In this document: positions 33,421-45,325 of the stretch, piece after piece
Position numbering within the stretch: the first letter of the stretch is position 1
Layout of the letters: every line of letters begins with the position of its first letter
Assembly (NCBI RefSeq): GCF_050948215.1
Contig: NC_135157.1
Coordinates: 9,486,001 to 9,550,000 of the forward strand
Length of the DNA: 64,000 bases
Direction of reading: 5' to 3'
Source of the DNA: Halictus rubicundus
Lineage: Eukaryota > Arthropoda > Insecta > Hymenoptera > Halictidae
Program-made: the position numbers and the translations under genes
Notes under the pieces: generated by a model
Database searches by the model: none
What the model saw: only the letters and a program-made list of their open reading frames with translations
What the model was told of the DNA's origin: nothing

Positions 33421-36400
33421 CTTATCCGTATCGTTGTATCGCTCGAAGGTGGTGGTTCAACAGAAGGTGGTGCGGTTTTTCGGTCCGTAGAACCTTCCGG
33501 AAGAAGTAGAAGGTCACCCCCTTCCTCGGGAGGGGGTTGCAGAGTGGGGGATGGTAGGACCTCGTCGAGAGGCATTTATAAAAGCGCGAGCGAACAAACG
33601 TCGCAATTAAAACAAAGCCTACGGCATTTGTGCGGGTCCCGAACTGGCGGCAACCCCCGCGGGACCGGAGCCGCCCACGCAGCCGGGAGGGTAGTTTACA
33701 CGAGGATGAACGAGACGAACGAGAAAGGGGTGTGGGGGTGGCAGCAGGGGTAAAAAGAACTGGCAACGTTTTTCTCTCTTTTTTTGTTCACTTTTTTACC
33801 TCTCTCTTTCTCGTTTTTCGGGGGTCACGACGATTATTCGGAGCCGCGCCGAGGTAAACTCAGCCGCCGCGAGGGTGACAACCCCTAACCAAACGTGAAC
33901 GAGCCCCGACTTTCTTCCTTTATCGTCTCCGCCGATCGGGTAATTAGATGCCAACCGTGAAACGTCGGGAATCCCGCCCCTAAACAAACGTCACACACCT
34001 TCCACTGGCAGACATCTTCATTTTTTATTAGTTATCGTGCAATTGCAGCCGCGATAATTGACCCGGGGGGTGGATACACCGAAGTGGATTGGGTTGCATT
34101 AAATATGTTAATTGGCACGTCGAACACATACGGGTGATGTTGACTTTCAGTTCTTTCGTTGTAAGCGATTTGTAACTCTTCATCTTCTATTAGTCACCCT
34201 GGAGTTGCATTTGTACTCTGTACTCTACTTGGGGGTGCAAATGGATTCAGTTGCATTAAGCACATATTCAATACAGATTCAGATTCTCATTTTTATCACC
34301 TATCCTGGATTTGCCTGGATACGAAGTGGATTTTTGTAACGAATAGCCAATAATTAGAATTGGCCACTGAAAAACTCGAGCTTCGAACGTTTCTTCTTCC
34401 GGGTCAAAATGGACCCAACTGTATCCACCGACTCGTAAACCTCTGTTTTGAAACAGAGATTGGCTGGTTCCCTAAATTCGACTGTGGGCCTCGCACAACG
34501 CTGCACGCACCAGAACGGAGCAGAATGGAGCGGAGTGGAGCGAAACGCAGCTCGCAACGCTGTGCCGCCTCGTTAATGATTAACGCGGGTGAAAGACGTT
34601 TTTCCCGGGCAGGCCCCGTTGTCCCTGCTTAACGAACGGTGATAAATGTTATTTTTTCGCCGAGGCTTTTGCGTCGCGCCCGACGACGGCTCCTTCGCGA
34701 GAACCGTTCACCTTTCTCGCCCGTTCGCGTTTCAATCCGACGGCGGACGGGCTGCGTGAACAATTTTCAATGGCAGCCCCGGGAGCCATTCTTCGGGGGC
34801 GGGTTTTAATGTCGCGCGAAACGCTAGGCCCCTTTGTCAGACAGATTTTCCGCGGGACTAAAGAGCCCGCGCGACGCCGCGCATTCGAGAGAACCCTTTA
34901 TTTTTGTGAAACGGACGGCTGCCGGCGCGAAAGTAGATGCCACTGATACCCTGACGGACGCATCGCGCCTCTAATCGGCTGGGAACAAGCACCTTTTGTG
35001 CAGGTGTGAATGTCGTCGCAGGTGCCAGCCCCACCAGCCAAAACCGAGTGAAACTTTCTCGATGGAACCCCTTCGTTCAACCCTCGAAATGATATACGTA
35101 CGCAGCACAAAGTGTTCGAGTCTGTGGAAAATATTCGGATTGCTTCTTCGGATCGGACAATGTCATTCAAAATGACATTGCATAAAAAATATTGGTCTTG
35201 AAAAATTTTATAAAAAAAAAATGCAGGAGAAAGGTACTGTACAGAAATCGTAATTTCAATTTTTTGTAAAATAACAGTAAGTAGATTTTACGTTCAACTA
35301 AAACATTCCTCTATGTCATTGCTTCTACACAACAGATAATTTTGTTCTTACTGTAGAGAATGTTTATAGTCAATTATTTATGTTCACCAAATAATATTAG
35401 ACAAATTGCCAAACAAAAATGAAAGACAGTCTAAGGTTCTTATTCTATGGCAAGCAAACGCATTTATTTAAAATATCCTTGGCTCCGAAGGGGTGCACGA
35501 ATCGTGGAAAAAAAAGAGAAACGGGAAATGTCGGGTCGTCGACACCCACCCTCTTAGTCATCTACCGGTGAAATTAAACTGACGCGATTAATTACCTTCC
35601 ACGAAACGAGCAGTCTGACCGGCCTCGGTGGCATGGCGCGCTCGCGCTCACGCGACCCCTGGAAACCACTGCCAAACATTATAGCGGCGTGTATATCGGC
35701 ACAATCAGCGTAATGAAATTATTATGTCGGCCATCAACGAGCCGGCAGAGACCGCCGAACGCTTTGTAATAACGTTTTGCCGGGCACGCTTGATTACGTG
35801 CGCGTACCAACCCCGCACAACCCCCTCCCCCCATGTTCCGGCTCGTTTGTTCCCCGGGAAAAGAAAGATAGATGTTACTGCACCCTCCCCACGGTTTCGT
35901 GTAGATTTGCTTTTTTATCGAATGGTGGACGAAAGTAATTTCAGCGAAAATCGCGAAAAATGAAGTATTCGATTCTGAAGTATCAGACTTCCTTGTAGAT
36001 GCAATTGTTCTCCGAATTCCAAAATTATATAATATTAAACTTAACCCTGTGATAGTGTCCTGGGATCACTCGTTACCGCGCTGCACATTTAATACAAATG
36101 GAAATTACTAAAATTATTAGCAGAGGAAATAAATTTTGTACTTGGCACAAATAGGTTTGTAACAGGTGCAGAAAATTTTCATTTTTCGAAGAAAAGAACT
36201 CAAGTAACGAAAATTGCTCGCGTACTTCGAGACAGCATCTCCACGTTCCAAGAAGTTCCGGCCACATATCATCAACAGTCAGGCTGAAAAAAAAAGTTCA
36301 TGACGGTGGCTCGTTTCTCCAGCTGTCCAACGATCAACATTTTTGGCAAGTTCCGCGAACGAGTGAAATAATTTCTTTCGGGCCGATGTACAGACGATAA

Positions 36401-36970
36401 AATCAATTATCCGTCGGCTCGTGGAGCTGAAAGCGTACACGCCGCTCCCCAACTCCATAATGAAGCGAGTCAGTCAGTCAGTCGGCGCGAGGGTAGATTA
36501 ATACGAACTCCATACACGCTAGGATCACGCATCGTCTGGCTTTCGGCGGAGGCACCGGCACGGAACAGGACAGAAGTCCGATCAAGTTAGCTTGCGCGCG
36601 AAGTTAGCTTCGGGTTAAATCACCTTTGTGCGACTGCCTCTCCTCGCTCACCTCGGCTGACCCGCCACCCCCGCGTACAACACCTTCCAACTCCGCGAAA
36701 TCCGCGTGTGCAAGATCGTTCGTAAATTCTACCGGCATTATTGAACCGCAGCCCCTCCGACACAGTCAAGCGAATGAGCGAGGAGACTGCTAGGAGAACA
36801 ATGCGAGAAATCAACGATTTTTCAAATCAATTTATACAGTATATCTTATTTATATAATTTTACTTCTTTATTGTCTGAATATATTCTCCAAGGAAACAGT
36901 TCAACGTGATTTATTGCACGTCTTAGTAAGGAGTTACACACACAGACACACGATTACCTACAAGAATTAT
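33421..36970. other. Non-coding stretch with small hairpins
   Basis: TATAAAAG at 33577-33584 matches a TATA box in a CpG-rich setting but no initiator or gene follows convincingly. Hairpins: GGGTCAAAATGGACCC at 34401-34416, CTCTGTTTTGAAACAGAG at 34441-34458, and the one listed at 35158. GTCA repeats lie at 36469-36483. 35180-35470 and 35990-36200 are AT-rich. No frame is recognisable. Confidence 0.5.
35158..35180. other. Perfect 10-bp-stem hairpin
   Basis: CAATGTCATT and AATGACATTG face each other across a three-base loop. The AT-rich downstream sequence has no T-run typical of a polymerase III terminator directly after it. Confidence 0.6.
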
Positions 36971-37153
36971 TTAACACTACACCTACCCCCACCGGTCAAG
37001 ATGACCGGTTCCAGATTTTTTATTTCACAATTATTGAGATAATAAAAATTATTTTACAAGAAATCGCATAAATTCTGAATAAAATCAATCTCGTCATTTT
37101 CATAAGCGAACATGTACCAGTTACTATTACGGCTCGGTAGGTTTAGTGTGAAA
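36971..37153. mobile_element. Short TTAA-type element with subterminal hairpin
   Basis: The left end is TTAA followed by CACTACACCTACC; the right end, reverse-complemented, carries CACTAAACCTACC, 12 of 13 alike. Fifteen or so bases inside the left end is a perfect 8-bp hairpin ACCGGTCA-AGA-TGACCGGT (36991-37009). The 180-base element has no frame. The right flank is not an intact TTAA, so the copy is decayed. Confidence 0.6.
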
Positions 37154-38769
37154 CCATTATTTTTTATTAGAAAATCTCCTGTGAGATTCATTATCCCCAA
37201 CTTCCACTTTTAATAGCACCTTTCCGACCTTTGGAAACACATTCTCTCCGATAATACTGTGAAGCCATATCTACATCGTCGTGCAGCAATATACATCTTC
37301 AAAATCAAAATTTCTTCAAGAAATTCGAAGAAGAGGACCTGGAAAGCAAAGGAAGGCTAGGTCCCCCAAACAAGACACTTCACAGCCGAAGTCCACAGGC
37401 GAACCAAATCAGTTACACAATCTCACCCCACCATCTCCTGACGCCGGTTCCAACGACAGGGTTCCAACCCCCGAAAACACATTCCCCGGAAGCGGGCCTA
37501 GATGTTCGTGGCAAGGATCGATCGGGTCCGCGATACACCTCCGAAAATCAGGGAGCAGGTTGGTCGTTCGCCGGGCGAACTGGATTTATGAAGATCGTCG
37601 GACGATTTACGTACGCTTCTGCGTTTAGAATACGGTGAATTATAGCCTGAAGGGGGTGCGACGAGGAGGCGAAGTTGAACAGGCATAAAGAGGGCGCAAC
37701 AGAGAGAAAGACAGCCCTTATAGTCAGAGGGGTGAAAGGAAGAAGTTGTTGCGGCGCTGGTGGCGCGAGCAGAGAGACAGGGGCCCGTCTAAGGTTTGCG
37801 GGGGTGGTCGCGCGCGGATGGAACTTGCGGGGAGCGTTAATCCGGTTGCTTTATTGCTAAGAGAGTCCCTCGGGAGTGCGCGCCGCCACCTCGCAGTCGC
37901 CTGCTTGTTGTTTCTCTCCCCCTTTGCCGTCGGAAACGCATCAGGCTCGCATCTACGTCCGCTCGGATCTCGTCTCCTCTTCGGTAGTCGTCGTCGCTGG
38001 GACGAAAGGGGGCGAGGGGAAGGGATTCTAAGTTCGTTTCCGCATAGTTCGACGAATAGCGGGGTCCGTTGCAGCCCCCTCCCCCAGATCCCTCAGGAAC
38101 CATCGCCCCTCCCGCGTAGAAACCAACGGTCCACGGCAGGCAACGATATCCACGGCGACGACCCTCACGGCCGACCGTCACGGAACCGGCTTATTACGGC
38201 GCTGGCATTATTACCGTGCCACGGCGCATTTCTCGAATAGAAATTCCGCGGATCGTCGGGGACACGGTTTGCGCGGCGACGATTCGGATATCCGTCCATC
38301 CCTCGACCCACGATCGGATTGCCCCCGGACCGCAATTCCGTGTACACTCCGCGGGGATATCAATGCGGTGCTCTCGCTGCCGCTGCCGCAGAGAGCTCCG
38401 AGACCTCCCCGGCTCGCTCTGCACCCTTTAATCGATACCCTCGATCTTCGGATGCCCCGCGATTCCTGCCGAATTGCTACCCCGGATCGGCCACCCCACG
38501 ATTACGCGCCGATCGAGGTGCGTGACGCCCCGGAAAAATGCTATGCGACGGAATTGCATCGCTCCGACCGTATTGCCCTCGGGTTGCATTACTGCAATTT
38601 TTTCGGGACGCACCGGTGGCACGATCTATAATCTACTTGTTGGACCACTTACTATGAACCTTCGGCTGGCTTCTGTAATTTTTGCATCGATTTCTGCGAA
38701 GTCGTCTCTTTCTGGTATATTTTTAAGTAGGTACGACTTCTATTGCTCTTCTAACTGGGGGATGAAATG
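37154..38769. other. CpG-rich non-coding stretch
   Basis: 37620-38630 is CpG-rich and carries overlapping frames of up to 164 codons on both strands. They are Arg/Gly/Pro-rich without domains. It is a second candidate island, weaker than 6880-8500. Confidence 0.45.
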
Positions 38770-39356
38770 TATTAGGACCTTGAATAAGTTCTCGCTGTTT
38801 CTTTTACAAAATAAAAGCTTTTACCCAATGTCCTTGCTTCTGGATCATTCCTAAAACTTTTAAACGTTATGAAACAGTTGACTCATCTACTTGTAATGTT
38901 TTTCCAAGTTCTGCTAGCGTCTGACATCGGTCTTGATCGAGTAATTCCTCCAACTTTTCGTCTTCAAATTTTTTCGGTGCGCCAGAACGTTCTTTATCCT
39001 CAAGTTCAAAATCATTATTTTTGAAGCGTCGAAACCAGTCTCTGCATGTCGTATCCGACAAAGCATTGTCCCCATAAGTCTCAACAAGAATTCTATGTGC
39101 TTCAGCTGCAGATTTCTTTTGAATAAAGTAGTGCAATAAAATTCCCCGCAAATACACTTTATTTGGCACAAAAGTAGACATTTTCAGAACTAAGAAAAAA
39201 TTACTTTGTTTACACTAAAGTGAACTACCATACACTGAAATTTAAGGTTAGATACACTACTGCCTTGCATGTGTGTTACCATTCGAAATTCCACGAACGG
39301 GGTACTGCTACTGCCATTTTTGAAGAAACAGCGAGAACTTATTCAAGGTCCTAATA
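38770..39356 (-). mobile_element. Internally deleted mariner element
   Basis: Perfect 32-base terminal inverted repeats at 38772-38803 and 39323-39354 (beginning TTAGGACCTTGAATAAG) are flanked by TA on both sides, the target duplication of the Tc1/mariner superfamily. The 583-base element is less than half the usual ~1.3 kb. It keeps the 5' leader and the N-terminal part of a mariner transposase gene on minus, then joins directly to the 3' end near 38815, with the whole catalytic domain lost. Identical ends suggest it moved or was amplified fairly recently, presumably with transposase supplied from elsewhere. Confidence 0.95.
38867..39181 (-). pseudogene. Mariner transposase, N-terminal DNA-binding domain only
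   Basis: A 104-codon frame starting at an ATG about 140 bases inside the right terminal repeat. It matches the start of mariner transposases. Residues 8-56 form the first helix-turn-helix, ending in the CRDWFRRFKNND segment typical of the family. FELEDKERSGAPKK (58-71) corresponds to the linker with the GRPR-like motif. Residues 87-104 (QTLAELGKTLQVDESTVS) begin the second helix-turn-helix. A TAA stop follows at once; about sixteen further family-like codons lie beyond it in the same frame before the deletion junction. The catalytic DD(D/E) region is absent, so it cannot transpose DNA. If expressed, it could bind the terminal repeats. Confidence 0.93.
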
Positions 39357-42300
39357 TATGTACAAACTTGTGTACCAAAATTGCTCGAAATATGGCAAAA
39401 GATTGTTGAATCAAATGCAGCGCGTTTGGATTAATAATTGTTAATGTTACCCGAGTTGCCAAGCTAATGATCAGAGGACGAGTTAATTCGTCTCCGTCGT
39501 CAGGTCGCTCGGCCAGTATAAATAACAATTTTTTTATCCTCGGATTACAGAACGCGTGGGAGTGTCGAAGCCGAAGTGCGCAGCCTAGTATAGTGTTTCG
39601 TCGATCGTTCGTCGCGTAGCGACTTTCCTGCCCGAGATTAAAGCTTTTTGCAGGAGGATAGATCGGCGATAATGCGGCCGGGGATCTATCCGCGATCGAG
39701 CGGTCCCCCGGAATCATTATTCTCTGCTTTCACGCGCGGTAACGAGACACTCCTGATCCTCGATTCGCCAAGTTAATCACCTGAACTCTGTCACCAATGG
39801 CATTAGCAGGTGGTACCGTCGAACTCTAAACTATAATTCCTGTCTGCGCACCGAGAAAAGCGGCTTTAGCCGTTCGCCGCGGTGGTGCCCGACCGTGTAT
39901 CTGTTTATACGCAATCGAGCGAAGATGAATTTCTGCGCATAACGGAGCCACAATAATCGCGCTATCTAATTACCGGCGCGCCAGCCCGTCTCTGTTTCAC
40001 CCAACTATTACGAACAATCGGCCCCGGGTACCAACCACTGGATTAACTCCCCCAACAACTTTCGTTCCTCCTTTTCTGATTCACCGCGAACAACCGTTTC
40101 GACATCGATTTATTCTGTCACGCGTTCACCCCCGCATTCGAATACAATCACTCGTTTACGCGTATACAGTGCGCACTCCAGAATACAAGGAAACATTCGT
40201 TCTTTTATACTTCATTTTTGTCAAATGTAGTCTCACTAGTTGATTCAGAAAATCGTTTACTTTATTTTTCATAAAACAATGTAATAGGTAATTTAAGTCC
40301 TGCGGTCTTCGTGGGGCTCTGACATTTTTTAGAGGGTGAGTTTAAAGGCTGCTTTGATCGCAAATCGAATTTTACCGGCTTCCAGTGAGTTCAATGTTCA
40401 GTAAACAAAATTTAAACAAATTAGTGGGATAAGATTTGCAAAATCGTACCTAAATTTGTATGTTGGATAATAATTCAGGGAGCAAACAAATCCTTCCGAA
40501 GTGGTAAACAGAAGAAGCGACACGACAATTAGCTGGCCAAAGCACAGAATCGATTCCCATAAGCTGCGCCGGATCGAACGGTCGATTTATCTCGTTACGA
40601 CGGGGATCGATATTAATTTGCCCGAAATATTCATACGGGACGATGATCCGTGCTCGGTGGCCGCGCCGAGAAAATATTTGTCTACGCGTCCGAATCGACG
40701 GGGGATGAAGGGGTTGGTTTTCGGGGAGGGTGCGAAGACGCGCTGGGTCGGTTATTAATTTTACATTCGCTGGCAGTGCTTGCTAGCCAAATCACTCTGG
40801 TCCACAAATTGTAATTTGTTTGTGTGCTCCGATACTCGATACTTGATTCCAGAGAAATTATCAATAACAACCAAAAGATAAAACGAGTCTGCGTGTAACA
40901 TATTTAACATTTTAACATTTATATGGCGATTCTAAGTGGTCCCTGTTTCTCACGATTAATGTACATAATTTTTATTTTGCACACAGATCCATTTACTAAA
41001 CAATAAAACACACGAAATGAAGTATTAAAAAAAATTTTCTTACTATTACACAACGCTAAAAATTTGCATATTTAAAACTATTTTTACGTTACCGTGCTTG
41101 TACCTAGAAATTGCTAAAAATTTAGGTGTTGTAAGCACGAGTGACAATAATAAATTTCAGATGCAGAAAGGAAATATTCTAAGTCGAAAAATGTGTTTGT
41201 TTTGGAGTTAATTATTTGGATAATTGAGACATCATTTGATGTCGCAAAATTCAAGTATTCCGATCGTCATTTTAACGAAAGGTTCAGTGTTAAAAATGAA
41301 AGGGACAATGATCAGCAGTCAGGACATCGGGGGAAGAAAACAGGTGGCTGTGCAGTCGGTTAGGTGTGCTAAGTAGACCGACAGTGGCGCAGTTTCGTCG
41401 GCCGTTCGTTCCAAGAGATTAATTTAGGTACGTAGCCGGGCGCGATATCGGAGAAAGAACGAGGAAACTTAGGGCCGAGATAAACATGGTAGATTATACC
41501 TGTTGCCCGCGATCCCCTGTGACCACAAGCTCTCTTAGCCATAAATTCAGAAAACCTTCGGAGCCTGTATAAACTCTGATTTAGGATCTTTTCACCCTTC
41601 GACCCCTGGCCTGCTACAAATCGGTTTAGGCCTCCGTTACGCAAGCCCTATTCTCTTTGCTTCCTTCCTCGCTCGGTCTTTCGCGTTCCTTAACCCATTT
41701 TCGCTTGACCTTCGCAATGAAAAATGCTCTGTGGTCCAAGAAAACACAACCTCTCACTACAAGGTCGCTGGGAAATTTGTTGCGAAACGCGTCCTAAACT
41801 TTCCCGGCGTTAGGCTGACTTTGGGAATTTTTTACTGTGAAAGTACTGGACCTATTATCTTTAAACTTTTTTTCATCCTTCCACAGTATCCATGAATTTT
41901 TATATTCAGAAAGAATCAAAATTACTCTTCCTATAATTAATTAAGTAGACCCTGTTGTAAGAGTATCTGAACGAATATTACAATTTCTTAAGAAAAACAT
42001 TTTTTTCTCGTGTAGATCTACACCCCTCGCGTAAATTAATGATGGATTACGAAAGTAGAGGCATCGAGCTTTAAAATGAGTCGAAAATTATTATTTTACG
42101 ATTCCGTTTTGCAAAGTTATAGCAGTTTGAAAATCAACGATAAAAATCGGTCATTCCTTGTGTAAATGTTTCTTGAATCCACTGTATATTCAAAACGGCT
42201 CGAACTTACGTCGCTGCAAAACAAAACGGAGTCGCGGTGCCATTATGGACAAGCCGTAGTTCGCCAAGTGTCCCCTTGATCATTTATTTATCGACGGACG

Positions 42301-42696
42301 CGCGCGAGTAAATAAACAGAAGAAGCGAGTGGTCCGCCCTTTCGGGATTCCCGATCGGACGAAGAAATCAGGGCGCAGGAGCTGTTAAACGAAATGGAAA
42401 TCGTCCTTTGCTTGCACAGAAAACTTCCCCGAGGCCGTTTCCGTTCCCTCGTAGGGCGGAGGGACGGAGAAGAAGAATTCGTCTTCGGGAATCGCTCGGT
42501 GTCGAACGCTGGGCTTTCTTTGTCTTCAATTTTCCTTTCCTTCGTTAACGGGGCAAGTGTGTGGGGTAGTAGACTCCAAAATTTAGGGGACGTTTACCGA
42601 AATCATCCCTTAAAAATATTCAGAATTTTCTGTTCCGTCAAACACCTCACAAAGTGGGAAACTGTCTACAAACAGTTAAAATAGTGCTGTGCTTAT
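39357..42696. other. Non-coding stretch
   Basis: CCAGTATAAATAAC near 39513 contains a TATA-like octamer in a CpG-rich setting, without a following gene. 39540-40180 is CpG-rich; 40880-41300 and 41830-42200 are AT-rich. No recognisable frame, RNA or element. Confidence 0.5.
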
Positions 42697-42909
42697 TTAT
42701 TATGTCTATTGAACTGCGTAAACAATTTGTTTGAGAAGTCCATGGTTTTCGAGATCCTTTTATTATAACTACTAAATTGTGTGAAAGAATTTTTTTTCAA
42801 TCACTTTGGAATTTAAATTTTTGTTGAAGGGTGGTGATGAGGAGAAAAATAAACTTGAAAACCATGGATTTTTCAAAGAATTCTTTTACGTAGTTTAATA
42901 GACACAATA
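42697..42909. mobile_element. Fold-back element with ~56-base arms
   Basis: The left arm 42697-42752 and right arm 42854-42909 are reverse complements with about 80% identity by eye. Shared blocks include GTCTATT(G/A)AACT(G/A)CGTAAA at the outer edge and TCCATGGTTTTC at the inner edge. The loop is about 100 bases and AT-rich. There is no frame. It resembles a MITE. Confidence 0.75.
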
Positions 42910-45296
42910 AAACGATGCAACCTTTATTTAAAGTTTCTCTTAGGAAGCTTTCGTTCTTAAGATGTTTCATGAAGAAGAAAGTTTCAAACTTTTGTCTAAG
43001 GGATGATGTTGCCCGTCGAAATTGAATTGTTCTGGTACCTATGAAAATAGGGTTATATTAGGGATGATGTGCTGTAATTGAACGAACAGTGTCGAATTTT
43101 TTTAAATTTTCTAACCCTCCTTGTAAGGACAAGTCGAAATGAGATGGTAGGGGTAGGAAGGAATGAACAGGTCCAGAGTTAGACAGATAGACGGGCGGGA
43201 AGAGGGTAGAAGCTGGGATATTGGTAGCGATGGGATTGATTCCATTGTTGGTTGTCTTCGACTATAAAAATTCGTCGCCAGTATTATATACATTAATTCA
43301 TTTCTTGTTCGTCTCAGTGCAGTACATTATCCGGAATCTTCTCCAGCTGAAAAATATCCATTTTTCAAACTTCTCCTTACAATATCTTCGCTTCTATACT
43401 TCACTTGTATCAACAGACCCGTCTAGCTTCTTTACTTTTCTCAAGAGATCTTCGTCAACTTCGTGATAAAGACCGATGCATTTTTCTGAAATTCTTCTTT
43501 CAATTTGATACTTCACTCAGAGAGAATGCAACGTTATGCAGAGGAAGAAGGGTTTCCCTAATTCCCTGATCTTGTTAAAGTATAACCATGTTGTGGGAAG
43601 TATGAAAAACTTGAAACTTACCCCTTGCAATCACAGAGGGTTTCTTTTTGAGGCCTTTGTGGGCATGTGTAGCCTGATTAACTTTGGATGTTCTTGAAAC
43701 TGATATTTCTCTTTGTAACCACAATATTCCACCAGAGGTACATCCCCGCTGATTAAATTTAATTGCAACGCTTGTTACTTGTTAATGAACCTTCCCCCTT
43801 TCACACTACATCTTATTCATTATAAATTTTCTTTTCTTTAATCAACTTCTTTTTGTCTCAGTATTTCTTGCATTGTTTAATAATACAAAGATACTAAAAG
43901 ATATATAATACTTTCAATATAAATGAAAATATTGTTAAATTTAATTTTAGATCAGTTAATACAATCAAGCTACCTGGTTAAAAATGTACACCACTTACAA
44001 TCACTTGTTACTGAAATTATTCAGAAGCGATGTCGAGGATTATTCTGCATTACTAATTTAACATTTCCCAAGAAATATTTCCGTCGAACTTCGAAGCTAA
44101 AAAGAAAATATTAAGAATGAATTCTACATGGTTTCACCTGTGTAAAAAATTGATACGGTTAGAAAAGTGCACAGGGTCCCCGATAGGTAAATTAAAGCAC
44201 TTGCGAGGACATCATTCCCATCGCTACGCGTCAGACTTCGTGAACGGCAGACGCCTGCGTCTGACTACTAAGGGATGGAACCCCTGCCTCGCTACCCTCG
44301 CAGCGGTGCCGGTGTTCCCCTCTGCTACACGGAAGACTACGAACTTCGTGCATATTTCCTACCCCCGTTTCCAACCCCCGCCGGCTGTCCTTTCTTCCGC
44401 TTTTCTTTTTTCGCCTCGTCATTCGATCGCCGATGGATCCTGAAGCGTTCGATGAACAGCTCTTGCTACTTAAGACGCTGAAAATTGTGTTATGGCGAGC
44501 TCGCCATCGCAACCAGGTCGTCGACCTCTCACTCTTGACGGTCACTAGACAATACGAAATTAACTTCTGGACCTTATTCATTTACATCGTCCTCCTTTTT
44601 TTTAAATTTTTCACTAGAAGAAAAAAGACACCAGCATATGTACACTTCTAAAAGAAGTGGTAACATATTCGGAATACGTTCTCTTAACAACTTGACCTAA
44701 ATGGAAGCCTGTAAACATTTTTACAGATAAAAATTGTGCTAGCATATTGTATTTTATCTTACTTCACATTTTAACAATACTGTTTCAATCTTTCTCTTAC
44801 TACTTTCCCGTCTTAACCACAAGACATTTAAATAAAAATGTGATTTTCACACGGTTTCCTTTTATTCCTGACGGAGGAGAAACATTTCCTGAAGAAAAAA
44901 AACTTCAAAGATCATCGTGCGCCTTCATTTTGTTGAAACCTGCGTACCCAACAAAAATTCGTGTTCATACTACACGATGTTATAGACCACTGTGCGGATG
45001 TTCACGCCTGTAATTCGCGGTTATCTTCCAGCGATTCGTCCGTTCTTGTTCGATCGGGTCGGATTCACGAACTTCGATGACTCCGTCCCGCCGGCGATCA
45101 TTACCGGTTCACGTGAACCGCGAGGGCGAGTCTAGACTCGGAAATTCAAGGCGGGTATCGGTAATTCGCTGGCGATGCCTCGCGAATTGGAATTTGTTCG
45201 CGCGGCGAGCCAGAGGATGTTTCTTGAGTTACGCAGGCATGAAGCTCGCACGCGAAACTTCGCAACTCGCGGGAATCCGAAGTTACGGGGATGCAC
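42910..45296. other. Mostly AT-rich non-coding stretch
   Basis: No gene recognised. 44200-44550 and 45000-45290 are CpG-rich, the rest AT-rich. On minus, ATTTTTTACACAG-GTGAAA near 44150 resembles a 3' splice site but stands alone. Confidence 0.5.
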
Positions 45297-45325
45297 GGGG
45301 TGGGGTGGGGTGGGCAGGGCAAGGG
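45297..45325 (+). other. G-quadruplex-type run
   Basis: Six consecutive G-runs: GGGG-T-GGGG-T-GGGG-T-GGG-CA-GGG-CAA-GGG. Loops of one to three bases predict a very stable quadruplex in single-stranded DNA or in RNA copied from this strand. Confidence 0.8.
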
